From assembly GCF_021228125.1 (NCBI RefSeq), contig NZ_JAJQQS010000002.1, forward strand, positions 124,001 to 188,000: DNA of 64,000 nt. Reading direction: 5' to 3'. A program made the translations under genes and the position numbers. The notes under the pieces are model-generated. The model was not told the origin of the DNA. It made no database searches and saw nothing but the letters and a program-made list of their open reading frames with translations. Position 1 is the first letter of the stretch. The number at the start of each line of letters is the position of its first letter. The DNA comes from Streptomyces albireticuli (GTDB lineage Bacteria > Actinomycetota > Actinomycetes > Streptomycetales > Streptomycetaceae). Positions 7,977 to 17,055 of this stretch are shown here, piece by piece.

Positions 7977-8579
7977 ATGGCTTCGACGACCTCGCGCATC
8001 CTGCTGGCCCGGCACGGACAGACGGAGTGGTCGCTCTCCGGCAAGCACACCGGCCGCACCGACATCCCCCTCCTGGACGAGGGCCGCCGCGGCGCCAAGC
8101 TGCTCGGCGAGCGCCTGCACCGCGCCCCCTGGGACGGGCTGCGGGACGCCGAGGTCCGTACGAGCCCGCTGGTGCGCGCCAAGGAGACCTGCGAGCTGGC
8201 CGGCTTCGGCGACCGGGCGACCGACTGGGACGCCCTGATGGAGTGGGACTACGGCGCGTACGAGGGCAGGACCCCGGCCGAGATCAAGGCGGACCGCCCC
8301 GACTGGCTCATCTGGCGCGACGGCGTCCCCGAGGGCGAGACCCTGGCCGAGGTCGCGGCCCGCGCGGACCAGGTCGTGGAATGGGCCCGCTCGGCCGACC
8401 GCGACGTGCTGATCTTCGCCCACGGCCACATCCTGCGCACGATCGGCGCCCGCTGGCTCGGCCTGGACATCTCCTTCGCCTCCCGGATCCGCCTCGACCC
8501 CACGTCGCTGTCGATCCTCGGCTGGGCCTACGGCGCGCCCGCCATCGAGCGCTGGAACGACACCGGCCACCTCGCCTGA
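7977..8579 (+). CDS. Histidine phosphatase family protein
   Basis: A 200-residue cytoplasmic enzyme of the phosphoglycerate-mutase-like histidine phosphatase superfamily. The catalytic RHG is at residues 12-14 ([10 protein letters not shown]), the acid region is [12 protein letters not shown], and the second catalytic His is in FAHGHILR. Length and motifs fit small-molecule phosphatases (phosphosugar or cobalamin-pathway-like), but not a specific substrate. It is transcribed alone, divergently from the PAP2-type gene, and ends 29 bp before the convergent HTH/TPR regulator. The ATG at 7977 has only a distant GAAGGG. Confidence 0.92.
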   Translation: MASTTSRILLARHGQTEWSLSGKHTGRTDIPLLDEGRRGAKLLGERLHRAPWDGLRDAEVRTSPLVRAKETCELAGFGDRATDWDALMEWDYGAYEGRTPAEIKADRPDWLIWRDGVPEGETLAEVAARADQVVEWARSADRDVLIFAHGHILRTIGARWLGLDISFASRIRLDPTSLSILGWAYGAPAIERWNDTGHLA

Positions 8580-8608
8580 TCACGGCCCGAGGGGGTCGCG
8601 GCGGTGCC

Positions 8609-10039
8609 TCAGACGGCGACCGCGGCCCCTTCGTGCCGCTCCAGGAACGACGCGACCACCGGGTCCGCGCGGTGGCGGCGCAGCAGCCGGGCCGTCGCCG
8701 CCAGCATCGTGCGGACCCGCGTCGACCGGACGTCCTCCAGCAGGTCCAGGGCGCGCCCGCCCTCGACCGCCGCCGCGTCGGGCGCCCCGCCGCGCGCCAG
8801 GTCGCCCGCGAGCTGGGTGGTGAACAGCGCCGTGTTCCGGGCGAAGTGCGGGTCCTGGAGGTCCACCGCGCGCCGGGCGTGCTCCGCCGCGCGGGCCCAC
8901 TCGCCCAGCGCCGACCAGCACTGCGCCTCCAGCCCCTCCAGCTCGGCCGGGCCGAAGAACGACATCCACTCCGGGTCGGCCGGGCCCGGCCCCCGCTCGA
9001 AGAGGTCGCGGGCCCGCAGCAGCGCCGCCTCGCACGCCACCCGGTCGCCGAGCCCGGCCCAGCCGCCCGCCTCGCGCAGGGTCAGCAGCGACATCAGCCG
9101 GGGCGACGGCAGCCTGCGGGCCGCCCGCTGCGCCGCCTGCGCCGCTCGTACGGACTCCCGGGGCCGCCCGGCGTCCCGGGCGAGGAAGGCGGTGTTGCAG
9201 AAGGCGTGCGCCTCCAGCGCCGCGTCACCGGCCACCCGCGCCGTGGCCAGCGCCTCCGCGTAGTGCGAGCGGGCGTCGGAGAACCGGCCCGAGTCATGGG
9301 CCAGCCAGCCGACGGACAGGGAGAGCTCGCCCGCGCCCGTGTACAGCCGGTCCGCGACCGACTGCCGGCGGGTGTCCGCGTCGAGCAGCTCGTAGGCCAC
9401 GCGCAGCGGGCGGGCGGCGCGCCGGTAGATGCCGTCCGCGCCGTGGCGGTCGTCGAGCAGGCGGATCCGGCGTACGGCCTGTTCCACGGCGACGGCCTCG
9501 GCCTCCCCGGCGCGGCGCCGGTCGCGGGCGGCCGGGGGGGCGGGGGCGGCCCACGCGGTGCCGAACGAGGCGCCCAGCGAGGCACCCAGTGAGGCGGTGG
9601 CCACCGCGGCCGTGCCGCCGGTCATGAACGCGCGACGCAACACGTCGCTCTCCTTGCTCTCCTTGTGACGGTCGGGACTGTGGGCGGAGCCGCCGGCGGT
9701 CCCGTCGGCCGTACCGCCGGCGGGGCCGCCGGAGGGCCCTGCCGGTGACGCGTCGGCGTTCTCCCGCGCCCCCCGACCGCGTACCACGTCTCGTGGAACG
9801 AAACCCATGTCCGCCGGTTCGCGACCGGGGAACATATGCCTGAACACCCGCTCGTAGGCGTAATTGGGGCAGCGGATCTCCCCCGACTCGACCCGCCCGA
9901 TGTAGCGCGCGTCGCACGAGACCTGCTCGCCGATCTCGCGGGCCGCCCGCCGGACGGCCGCCGCGAACTCGCCCGGCGACCGGGCCCCGCGCAGCTGCCG
10001 GAAGGCCGTGTTCGGGTGGTGCGCTTGGGACGACGCCAT
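8609..10039 (-). CDS. HTH/TPR regulator with internal twin-arginine-like segment
   Basis: A 476-residue protein with an N-terminal XRE-like DNA-binding domain (about residues 15-70, CDARYIGRVESGEIRCP), a Gly/Ala-rich linker, then RRAFMTGG (135-142) followed by a 24-residue Ala/Gly/Ser hydrophobic stretch ending AWA-AP. From about 190 to the end is a tetratricopeptide-type helical array (DARSHYAEALATARVAGD and similar units). This architecture occurs in Streptomyces regulators related to NsdA-type negative regulators of development; the target is unknown. The ATG at 10039 has GGGAGAGGG upstream. Confidence 0.82.
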   Translation of the reverse strand: MASSQAHHPNTAFRQLRGARSPGEFAAAVRRAAREIGEQVSCDARYIGRVESGEIRCPNYAYERVFRHMFPGREPADMGFVPRDVVRGRGARENADASPAGPSGGPAGGTADGTAGGSAHSPDRHKESKESDVLRRAFMTGGTAAVATASLGASLGASFGTAWAAPAPPAARDRRRAGEAEAVAVEQAVRRIRLLDDRHGADGIYRRAARPLRVAYELLDADTRRQSVADRLYTGAGELSLSVGWLAHDSGRFSDARSHYAEALATARVAGDAALEAHAFCNTAFLARDAGRPRESVRAAQAAQRAARRLPSPRLMSLLTLREAGGWAGLGDRVACEAALLRARDLFERGPGPADPEWMSFFGPAELEGLEAQCWSALGEWARAAEHARRAVDLQDPHFARNTALFTTQLAGDLARGGAPDAAAVEGGRALDLLEDVRSTRVRTMLAATARLLRRHRADPVVASFLERHEGAAVAV

Positions 10040-10332
10040 GGCCGGACCCTCTCCCTGGCGAGCGCGCGCCCCGCGCGGTGGGCGCGTGGCGTGCGGCTGT
10101 GCTGGAGCCTCTGTGCCGCCTGTCGGCTGCCGTAGCGGCGGAGAAGACCGTACCGGCTGACGGGGTCCCACTACACCCTGTTTAGCTACAAACGGGATAT
10201 CTCACCCGTGATCCGCCATGAACTGCCATCCTTTGTGACGGCATGGCACCGTAGCCGTTGACGCCCGCGGGCGTTGAACTCCTTGGAGCGCGCTCGACGC
10301 GGAGTGGCACGGCGGAGGAGGGGTTTCCCTTG
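10040..10332. other. Divergent intergenic region, no gene seen
   Basis: About 293 bp between the HTH/TPR regulator and the plus-strand hypothetical gene. It is relatively A/T-rich around 10170-10240, as expected for divergent promoters. An imperfect inverted repeat (CCCTGTTT...AAACGGG, about 10174-10194) is a possible operator. No small gene is evident. Confidence 0.4.
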
Positions 10333-10782
10333 GTGGAGGCCGGAGTGGACATCAGCAGCTCGCGGACGACGGCCCTGCACCAGCCGCGTCAGGACCACAG
10401 CCCGTCCCCCCGCGTCCCCCAGGTCACCCTGGACGCGGGCCCGTGCGACCTCGTCACCGTCCCCGCCCGGCAGGGCCTGGAGGCCGTCGACATCCTGCGG
10501 CTGCGCGACGGCGTCGGCCCCGTGCTCCACGACGGCGAGTGCGACACCCTCGGCTTCCTCGTGCCGCCCGGCACGGCCGACGCCTGGGACGTCCCGGGCA
10601 GCGCCTGCACCCAGACCTTCGGCCAGGGCGAGCAGCCGGGCCTCGAAGAGCCGCCGATCATGGGCACGGGGTGGCTGGTCGCGCCGGAGGCGGCGTTCTC
10701 GGAGGCGACGGATCCGGCGGTGCTCCGCGCCGCGCTGGGCGAGGCCGCGCGGACCATCGAGGCCGTGGACCGCTGTCGATAG
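10333..10782 (+). CDS. Conserved hypothetical protein
   Basis: Predicted 149 residues from GTG at 10333 (VEAGVDISSSRTTALHQPRQ). GGAGGAGGGG lies about nine bases upstream, which decides this start over an ATG 25 codons earlier. It looks like a small soluble globular protein: an N-terminal basic segment, then a region with LVTVPARQGLEAVDILRL and GECDTLGFLVPPGTADAWD that I recognise only as conserved in streptomycetes. No catalytic motif, signal peptide or membrane segment is seen. It is followed by a tandem repeat and then the methyltransferase gene. Confidence 0.72.
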   Translation: MEAGVDISSSRTTALHQPRQDHSPSPRVPQVTLDAGPCDLVTVPARQGLEAVDILRLRDGVGPVLHDGECDTLGFLVPPGTADAWDVPGSACTQTFGQGEQPGLEEPPIMGTGWLVAPEAAFSEATDPAVLRAALGEAARTIEAVDRCR

Positions 10783-10869
10783 GGACTCCCCGGCCAGAGT
10801 CTCCCCGGACTATAGGCTCTCCCGGCCAGAGTCTCCCCGGGCCATAGGTTCTCCCGGCCAGGGGCTCCC
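10779..10869. repeat. 32-bp intergenic tandem repeat
   Basis: Two nearly identical 32-bp units (10792-10823 and 10824-10855; each begins GGCCAGAGTCTCCCCGG and contains ATAGG) are flanked by partial copies on both sides (about 10779-10791 and 10856-10869). It fills the short gap between the hypothetical gene and the methyltransferase gene. Confidence 0.85.
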
Positions 10870-10913
10870 GGCCGCGTTCCGCCCGCCCGGCCGTGCCGGG
10901 CGATACTTGCCAT

Positions 10914-11783
10914 GTGGCTAAAGGCAAGCAGAAGCAAGGGCGTGGACGCGCCGTCGAGGCGGCGTCCGAGCAGGTCGAGGGCGGTGTCGCCGAGCTGCGG
11001 CCCGACCGCGACCGCCCCCGTGGCTTCACGCTGCTGATCGACGGCGCCCCGCAGTCCCACGTGGACCTCGACGACCCCGCCTACCTCGACTTCGCCTATC
11101 AGCGGCGCCTCGGCCACATCGCCGACCTCGTCGCCCCGCCCGGCAAGCCCGTCCAGGCCCTGCACCTGGGCGGCGGGGCCTTCACCCTCGCCCGTTACGT
11201 CGCCGCCACCCGGCCCCGCTCCACCCAGCAGATCGTGGAGATCGACGCCCCGCTCGTCCGGTTCGTCCGCCGCGAGCTCCCCCTGGACGCCGGCTGGCGG
11301 ATCCGGGTGCGCGGCGGCGACGCCCGGGAAGGGCTCGCCAAGGTGCCCGACGGCTGGGCCGACCTGATCATCGCCGACGTCTTCGCCGGTGCCCGCACCC
11401 CCGCCCACCTCACCAGCGTCGAATTCGCCGGCGAGGTGCGGCGCGCGCTGCGCCCGGGCGGCTTCTACGCGGCGAACCTCGCCGACGGCCCGCCCCTCGC
11501 CTACGTCAAGGCGCAGATCGCGACCGTACGGACCGTCTTTCCCGAACTGTGCCTGACCGCCGACCCCGCCGTGCTGCGCGGCCGCCGCTTCGGCAACGCC
11601 GTGCTGCTCGCCTCCGACCGCGAGCTGCCGGTCGCCGAGCTGACCCGGCGCGCCGCCACCGACCCGAACCAGGGCAGGGTCGAACACGGGCGCGCCCTCG
11701 ACGACTTCACCGGCGGCGCGGCGCCCGTCACCGACGCCTCCGCCCGCCCCTCGCCGGCCCCGCCGCCGTCCGTCTTCGAGTGA
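10914..11783 (+). CDS. Spermidine-synthase-like methyltransferase-fold protein
   Basis: A 289-residue protein with a Rossmann methyltransferase-type core. LHLGGGAFTLARYVA (motif I), IVEIDAPLVRF (acidic residue after beta-2), RGGDAREGL and LIIADVFAGARTP follow the order in spermidine synthases. Bacterial relatives are annotated as fused-MFS/spermidine synthase-like proteins, but no transporter is fused here. A lysine/glutamine-rich N-terminus precedes the core and a Pro/Ser tail follows. The GTG at 10914 is preferred; it lacks a ribosome site, but GATACT lies seven bases upstream, so the mRNA may be leaderless. Whether it makes polyamines or methylates something cannot be read from sequence. 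Confidence 0.82.
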   Translation: MAKGKQKQGRGRAVEAASEQVEGGVAELRPDRDRPRGFTLLIDGAPQSHVDLDDPAYLDFAYQRRLGHIADLVAPPGKPVQALHLGGGAFTLARYVAATRPRSTQQIVEIDAPLVRFVRRELPLDAGWRIRVRGGDAREGLAKVPDGWADLIIADVFAGARTPAHLTSVEFAGEVRRALRPGGFYAANLADGPPLAYVKAQIATVRTVFPELCLTADPAVLRGRRFGNAVLLASDRELPVAELTRRAATDPNQGRVEHGRALDDFTGGAAPVTDASARPSPAPPPSVFE

Positions 11784-11805
11784 GGCCCGGGCGGCCCCGG
11801 CCCGC

Positions 11806-13194
11806 TCAGAACGGCGGCAGCTGGCCCGTCCGGGCGACCCGCTCGTACCAGCGGGCGCTGGACTTGGGCGTACGGACCTGGGTGGCGTAGTCGACGTACA
11901 CCGCGCCGAAGCGCTTGCCGTAGCCGTACGACCATTCGAAGTTGTCCAGCAGCGACCAGAGGAAGTAACCGCACACGTCCACGCCGTCGCCGATCGCCCG
12001 GTGCACCGCGTCGAGATGGGCGTGCAGATAGGCGATGCGCTCCGGGTCGTGCACCGCGCCCTCGCCGTCCGGCTTGTCGTCGTACGCCGCGCCGTTCTCG
12101 GTGACCATCAGCGGCAGCCCGGGGGCCTCCCGGGCGAACCGCGTCAGCAGGTCGTACAGGCCGGTGGGATCGACCGACCAGTCCATCGCGGTCCGCTTGC
12201 CGGGCGGGCGGTGGAAGGTGACGCCCCCGGCGCCGGGCCACGGCGAGGGCTCGCCCGCCGGTGGGCCGGCCGCGCCCGGTGCCTGGCCGGAGACCAGGAA
12301 CGGGGCGTAGTAGTTGACGCCCAGTGAGTCCAGGGGGTGGTGGACGGCCGCCGCGTCGCCGCCGTGGACGAAGGACCAGTCCGTGATCCCCGCCGTGTCG
12401 GCGATCAGGTCCGCCGGGTACTCCCCGTGCAGCATGGGCCCGGTGAAGATCCGGGTGGCCAGGGCGTCGACCCGGCGCCGCGCGTCGAGGTCGGGCGGGG
12501 AGTCGGTGAGGGCGCGCACCGCACCGGGGTTGAGGGTGACGGAGACGGCCGCCCGGGAGGGCAGCGCGGCGCGCAGCGCCTGGGCGCCGAGTCCGTGCGC
12601 GAGGTTGAGGTGGTGGGCGGCGCGCAGGGCCGCCACGTCGTCGGTCCGGCCCGGCGCGTGCACCCCGGAGCCGTAGCCGAGGAAGGCGCTGCACCAGGGC
12701 TCGTTGAGGGTCGTCCACAGCTCCACCCGGTCCCCGAGCGCCTCCGCGACCAGGTGCGCGTAGTCCGCGAAGCGGTGCGCGGTGCCGCGCTCCGGCCAGC
12801 CGCCCGCCGACTCCAGCTCCTGGGGCAGATCCCAGTGGTAGAGGGTCAGCACCGGCCGGATGCCGTGGGCGAGGAGGTCGTCGACGAGCGCGCGGTAGAA
12901 GTCCAGGCCCGCCTGGCAGGCCGGGCCGCGCCCGCCGGGCTGGACCCGGGGCCAGGAGACGGAGAAGCGGTACGCGCCCAGCCCCAGGTCCGCCATCAGG
13001 CGCACGTCCTCGGCGCGGCGGTGGTAGTGGTCGGTGGCGACGTCCCCGGTGTCGCCGCCGAGGACCTTGCCGGGGGTGTGGGAGAAGGTGTCCCAGATGG
13101 AGGGGGTGCGGCCGTCCTGCTGTGCCGCTCCCTCGATCTGGTACGCGGCGGTGGCGGCGCCCCAGAGGAAGCCGGGCGGGAAGTTCACGGTCAT
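11806..13194 (-). CDS. GH1 beta-glucosidase
   Basis: A 462-residue glycoside hydrolase family 1 enzyme. The N-terminal [16 protein letters not shown] signature is followed by the acid/base E165 in TLNEPW and the nucleophile E366 in VTENGA, both conserved. There is no signal peptide, so it hydrolyses imported beta-glycosides (cellobiose-like) in the cytoplasm. It is the last gene of a binding protein-permease-permease operon, 43 bp after the second permease, which supports intracellular cleavage of the imported oligosaccharide. ATG at 13194 has GAGAG upstream. It ends 22 bp from the convergent methyltransferase-like gene with no visible terminator. Confidence 0.95.
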   Translation of the reverse strand: MTVNFPPGFLWGAATAAYQIEGAAQQDGRTPSIWDTFSHTPGKVLGGDTGDVATDHYHRRAEDVRLMADLGLGAYRFSVSWPRVQPGGRGPACQAGLDFYRALVDDLLAHGIRPVLTLYHWDLPQELESAGGWPERGTAHRFADYAHLVAEALGDRVELWTTLNEPWCSAFLGYGSGVHAPGRTDDVAALRAAHHLNLAHGLGAQALRAALPSRAAVSVTLNPGAVRALTDSPPDLDARRRVDALATRIFTGPMLHGEYPADLIADTAGITDWSFVHGGDAAAVHHPLDSLGVNYYAPFLVSGQAPGAAGPPAGEPSPWPGAGGVTFHRPPGKRTAMDWSVDPTGLYDLLTRFAREAPGLPLMVTENGAAYDDKPDGEGAVHDPERIAYLHAHLDAVHRAIGDGVDVCGYFLWSLLDNFEWSYGYGKRFGAVYVDYATQVRTPKSSARWYERVARTGQLPPF

Positions 13195-13237
13195 GGATGC
13201 GCTCTCGGTGTGGGGGAGGAGAGGGACGGGAAAGGGG

Positions 13238-14170
13238 TCAGCCCTTGACGGCGCCCTGCATGATGCCGCCGACGATCTGTCTGCCGAAGAGGGTGAAGGC
13301 GAGCAGCAGCGGCAGGGTGCCGAGCAGCGCACCGGCCATGATCACGGCCTGGTCGGGCACATAGCCCCGGCCGAGGCCGGTGAGGGCGACCTGGACGGTC
13401 GGGTTCTCCTGGGTCAGCGCGATGATCGGCCAGAAGAAGTCGTTCCACGCCTGGACGAAGGAGAGCATCCCCAGCACGGCCATGGCCGGCCGGGCCACCG
13501 GGAACACCACGTGCCACAGCACGCGCAGGCTGCTCGCCCCGTCGACGCGGGCCGCCTCGATCAGCTCGGTGGGCAGCGCCTCCACCAGGTACTGACGCAT
13601 GAAGAACACGCCGAAGGCGCTGACGAGCGTGGGCAGCACCACCGACTGGAGCTCGTTCGTCCACCGCAGCTCGGCGACGACCATGAAGAGGGGGACGACG
13701 CTCAGCTGGGGCGGCACCATCATCGTGCCGACCGTCGTCAGCAGCAGGACGTTCCGGAACCGGAACCGGAGCTTGGCGAAGGCGAAGCCCGCGGTCGTCG
13801 AGAAGAGGACGGTGCCGAGCGCGACCGCCCCGGCCACCAGCACCGTGTTGAACAGCGCCAGGCCCATATGGGCCTCGCCCCAGGCCGTGCCCAGGTTGGT
13901 CAGCAGCCGGTCGCCGAAGCGGAAGGGCGGCGGGGTCCGGGCGAGCCGGGCGTTGTCCCGGGACGCGGTGACCGCCGTCCAGACCAGCGGGAACAGCGAG
14001 CCGGCGGTGAACAGGACCAGCACCGCGTAGGTGACCGGCCCGGCGCGCAACTGCCTGCCCGCGCCCCCGCTCCTGCCCTTCGCCGGGCCTTTCGATCCGG
14101 CCCTCCCCTTCGCGGGCTCCCTCGGCGGGCCCTTCGCCCGGCCGGCGGGCCGTCCGGTCGTCGTCGTCAC
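13238..14170 (-). CDS. Sugar ABC transporter permease (MalG-type)
   Basis: A 310-residue inner-membrane permease of the CUT1 sugar importer family. A basic, Gly/Lys/Arg-rich N-terminal tail of about 45 residues precedes six membrane segments. The EAA loop that docks the ATPase is clear: [20 protein letters not shown]. No ATPase gene is in the operon; Streptomyces CUT1 importers usually share the general ATPase MsiK. The start is GTG at 14170, nine bases from the stop of the upstream permease gene. Confidence 0.93.
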   Translation of the reverse strand: MTTTTGRPAGRAKGPPREPAKGRAGSKGPAKGRSGGAGRQLRAGPVTYAVLVLFTAGSLFPLVWTAVTASRDNARLARTPPPFRFGDRLLTNLGTAWGEAHMGLALFNTVLVAGAVALGTVLFSTTAGFAFAKLRFRFRNVLLLTTVGTMMVPPQLSVVPLFMVVAELRWTNELQSVVLPTLVSAFGVFFMRQYLVEALPTELIEAARVDGASSLRVLWHVVFPVARPAMAVLGMLSFVQAWNDFFWPIIALTQENPTVQVALTGLGRGYVPDQAVIMAGALLGTLPLLLAFTLFGRQIVGGIMQGAVKG

Positions 14171-14179
14171 ATCAGCCCC

Positions 14180-15172
14180 TCACCGGGTCTTCCGCAGTCC
14201 TCGCGCGATCAGCAGATTGACCGCGCCGATCAGCAGCAGGATCAGGAACATCGTCCAGGCGACGGCGGAGGCGCGCCCGAGGTGGAAGTTGAACCACCCC
14301 TGCTCGTAGAGGTAGAGCCCCAGCGTCTGGAACTGGTGCGACGCCCCGCCCTTCTGCCCGCCCGCCCCGCCGAACAGCAGCGGCTCCCCGAAGAGCTGGG
14401 TCGCCCCGATCGTCGAGACGATCACCGTGAAGAGGATGGTCGGCCGCAGCGCCGGCACCGTGACGTACCGGAACTGCTGCGCGCGCGACGCCCCGTCCAG
14501 CGCGGCCGACTCGTACAGCTCGTCCGGCACGGCCTGCATCGCGGCCAGGTAGATCAGCGCGTTGTAGCCCGTCCACCGCCAGATCACGATCGAGGAGACC
14601 GCGATCTGCGAGGACCAGGCGGAGCTCTGCCAGTCCACCGGGCCGACGCCCACCGCGCCCAGTGCCCAGTTGACCATCCCGTAGTCGCGCCCGTAGAGCA
14701 GTACGAAGACCAGCGTCGCCGCCGCGACCGAGGTGGCGTACGGCGTCAGCAGCGCGACCCGCCAGAAGGACGCCGCGCGCAGCCGGTAGTGCAGCAGATG
14801 GGCGAGCCCCAGCGCCATCAGCAGCTGGGGGACGGTGGACAGGACACCGATGGTGAAGGTGTTGCGCAGGGCGTTCCAGAAGAAGTCGTCCCCCAGCAGC
14901 CGGGCGTAGTTGTGCAGCCCCACCCACTCCAGCTGGTCCGGGGCGTAAAGCTCCACCCGGTGCAGCGAGGCCCAGCCCGTGTAGAGCAGGGGGAAGACGC
15001 CGAACGCCGAGAAGAAGAGGAAGAAGGGGGCGACGAAGGCGTACGGGCTGAAGCGGACGTCCCAGCGGTAGAGGCGGCTGCGCCAGGGGCGCGGCCCGCC
15101 GCGCCGTGGCCGGTCGAGGTCCTCGGGCGGCGGCGCCGGGCGGTCGCCCACCGCCTCGGTCGCGGCCGTCAT
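14180..15172 (-). CDS. Sugar ABC transporter permease (MalF-type)
   Basis: A 330-residue CUT1 permease with a cytoplasmic basic N-terminus, six predicted membrane segments and the EAA motif ELYESAALDGASRAQQFRYV. It forms the transmembrane heterodimer with the downstream MalG-type permease. The ATG at 15172 overlaps the stop of the substrate-binding protein gene by four bases (ATGA), typical translational coupling. Confidence 0.93.
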   Translation of the reverse strand: MTAATEAVGDRPAPPPEDLDRPRRGGPRPWRSRLYRWDVRFSPYAFVAPFFLFFSAFGVFPLLYTGWASLHRVELYAPDQLEWVGLHNYARLLGDDFFWNALRNTFTIGVLSTVPQLLMALGLAHLLHYRLRAASFWRVALLTPYATSVAAATLVFVLLYGRDYGMVNWALGAVGVGPVDWQSSAWSSQIAVSSIVIWRWTGYNALIYLAAMQAVPDELYESAALDGASRAQQFRYVTVPALRPTILFTVIVSTIGATQLFGEPLLFGGAGGQKGGASHQFQTLGLYLYEQGWFNFHLGRASAVAWTMFLILLLIGAVNLLIARGLRKTR

Positions 15173-16503
15173 TCGTCCACCGCGTTGTGGATCTCCTTCT
15201 GCGCCGCCTTCCAGGCCGCCGCGGGGGACCGGCCCTGCTGCTCCACCTGAGGGATCCCCACATCGGTGAAGGCGGTGCCGATCTGCTGCTCCCGGGGGCC
15301 GATCACCAGCCGGGGGACCGACCGGGCCGCCGCCGAGAAGATCCGCCCGGTGGGCGCGTCGCCGAAGTACGGGTTCCGCGCGTCCTTCACCTGCGGCATG
15401 GCGTACGAGGCCGGGGTGGAGGGGATGCTCGCCTGCCGGTCGAAGAGCCTGGCCTGCTGTTCCGGCGCCGTCAGCCAGACCGCGAGCGCGATCGCCGCCT
15501 TCCGGTGCCGGGCCGCCTTCGGCACGGTGACGAAGGAGCCGCCCCAGTTGGCGGGCCGGGGCGCGGGGGCGATGTCCCACTTGTCCTCGGCCGCCGGGCC
15601 GGCCTTCTCCTTGATGTAGCCGAGCATCCAGGGCGGGCAGGCGACGGTGGCGAAGCGGCCGTTGGCGTACGCCTGGTCCCAGGGCTTCTCGAACTGCTTG
15701 AGGCGGGCGGTCAGACCCTCGCGCGCGGCCCGCACCGCGAGGTTCCAGGACTCCCGGACCGCGGGGCTCGTCCGGTACACCCGCCGGCCCCGGCGGTCGT
15801 AGTAGCGCTCGGCGTAGCCGTGGATCGCGGCGTTGTAGATCCCGGCCGCCGAGTCCGTGAAGACCGTGCCCGCCGGCGCGCGCTTCTTGTAGGCCCGGCC
15901 GGTCTCCAGGTACTTCCGCCAGTCGCCGGCCCAGAGCCGGCCGACGCCCTCCCGGTCCGTGGGCAGCCCGGCCTTGGCGAAGAGGTCCTTGCGGTAGCAG
16001 ACGGCGATCGGCCCGATGTCCGTGCCGAGGCCGATCGTCCGGCCGTCCGGCGCGGTCGCCTGCGCCCACTTCCAGTCCAGCCAGGTGTCCGCGCGGACGC
16101 CCTCGGCCCGGGAGAGGTCCACGAAGCGGTCGGCCTGGGTGGTGGCGACGTCGTGGATGTTGCCGACCTCGACGGCCTGGATGTCGGACAGGCCGCCGCC
16201 GGCCGCGAGGTGGGTCAGCAGCTGGGGGTAGTAGGCGTCGTTCCGCTCGATCACGCTCTCCTTGATCGTGATGTCGGGGTGCAGCCGCTCGTACTCCTCG
16301 TAGAGCCCGGCCTGCTTGTAACCGAAGACGCCGAAGGTGCCGATGGTGACGGTGGTCCTCCGGGCGCCGCCGCCGGGTCCCTCGCCCGCGCTGCCGAGGC
16401 CGCCGTCGTCCCGGGCGCAGGCCCCGGACAGCCCCACGCCGAGCGCCGCGACGGCGGCGACGGCCGCCATCCGGCGCGGGGGCGTGCGGGAGCGTCGGCG
16501 CAT
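15169..16503 (-). CDS. Sugar ABC transporter substrate-binding lipoprotein
   Basis: A 444-residue extracellular binding protein. The N-terminus has an Arg-rich stretch, a hydrophobic segment and Cys29 in LSGACARDD, an imperfect lipobox (Ser at -3), so lipid attachment is likely but not certain. The mature part has the family-1 solute-binding pattern (TVTIGTFGVFGYKQAGLYEE, GLGTDIGPIAVCYRKDLFAK). The ATG at 16503 has AGGAGA seven bases upstream; longer in-frame extensions are ignored. It is the first gene of the importer/beta-glucosidase operon. No LacI-type regulator gene is adjacent. Confidence 0.92.
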   Translation of the reverse strand: MRRRSRTPPRRMAAVAAVAALGVGLSGACARDDGGLGSAGEGPGGGARRTTVTIGTFGVFGYKQAGLYEEYERLHPDITIKESVIERNDAYYPQLLTHLAAGGGLSDIQAVEVGNIHDVATTQADRFVDLSRAEGVRADTWLDWKWAQATAPDGRTIGLGTDIGPIAVCYRKDLFAKAGLPTDREGVGRLWAGDWRKYLETGRAYKKRAPAGTVFTDSAAGIYNAAIHGYAERYYDRRGRRVYRTSPAVRESWNLAVRAAREGLTARLKQFEKPWDQAYANGRFATVACPPWMLGYIKEKAGPAAEDKWDIAPAPRPANWGGSFVTVPKAARHRKAAIALAVWLTAPEQQARLFDRQASIPSTPASYAMPQVKDARNPYFGDAPTGRIFSAAARSVPRLVIGPREQQIGTAFTDVGIPQVEQQGRSPAAAWKAAQKEIHNAVDE

Positions 16504-16839
16504 GGGGTGTCTCCTGGTGCCTCGGCGTACGGACTCGTGGGCTCGGAGTGAAGCGGTGGGCCTTCGCCGGGCGTGCCGCCCGTCCGGCGGAACACGGCGT
16601 ACGGCGGACGGAGCACATAGGAGACGGGGACCGGGCGGTGCCGGGGACGGGGAGGGAGGGAGCCCCGGGCCGATGTGATGAAGAGTCGTCGGATCCCGGC
16701 GGAGAGTCAAGGAAGCCCTGGCGCGTCGCGCGATGCCACCCGCGCGCCGCGAAATATGACGCGGGTCACACGCGCCTCGCGCCGCCCGCACGGCTCACGC
16801 GCGGGCACCCGCCTCCCCCACATGGGGGCCGCACATGAC
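16504..16839. other. Promoter region of sugar importer operon
   Basis: About 340 bp between the binding-protein gene and the tRNA terminator. It must carry the importer promoter. I searched by eye for a CebR-type 14-bp palindrome (TGGGAGCGCTCCCA) and did not find one. No small gene is convincing. Confidence 0.45.
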
Positions 16840-16875
16840 GAAGGCCCCGGTCCGCTTCCGCGGACCGGGGCCTTC
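16840..16875 (-). terminator. Terminator downstream of tRNA-His
   Basis: A perfect 16-bp inverted repeat (16840-16855 and 16860-16875) with a 4-base loop starts six bases past the tRNA 3' end. It has no U-run, as usual in Streptomyces, and could work in both directions. Confidence 0.85.
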
Positions 16876-16881
16876 GATCAG

Positions 16882-16955
16882 GGTGAGTAACGGGACTTGA
16901 ACCCGCGACATCCTGGACCACAACCAGGTGCTCTGCCAGCTGAGCTATACCCACC
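16882..16955 (-). tRNA. tRNA-His (anticodon GTG)
   Basis: The minus strand folds as a full cloverleaf. The acceptor is GTGGGTA with TACTCAC, the D-arm region is TAGCTCAGCTGGCAGAGC, the anticodon loop is TTGTGGT (anticodon GTG at 16919-16921), and the T-arm is CGGGTTCAAGTCCCG. The base before the acceptor is G and the discriminator is C, the extra G-1:C73 pair diagnostic of tRNA-His. CCA is not encoded. It lies upstream of the sugar importer and downstream of orn on the same strand. Confidence 0.97.
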
Positions 16956-17012
16956 ATGTCGGCTGGTGTGTTTCCCACCGGCCGAGAAAAAGTGTACAGG
17001 GTTTTCAGGGGT

Positions 17013-17048
17013 GCTCGCTCCCAGGTAACCCGCGTCCTGGGAGCGAGC
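17013..17048 (-). terminator. Terminator downstream of orn
   Basis: A 13-bp perfect stem (17013-17025 with 17036-17048, GCTCGCTCCCAGG) and a 10-base loop, eight bases after the orn stop. Confidence 0.8.
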
Positions 17049-17055
17049 TGCGTCA

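Noticed and set aside
10785-10869. CRISPR array
   Set aside because: The 32-bp units are directly adjacent without spacers, and there are no cas genes.
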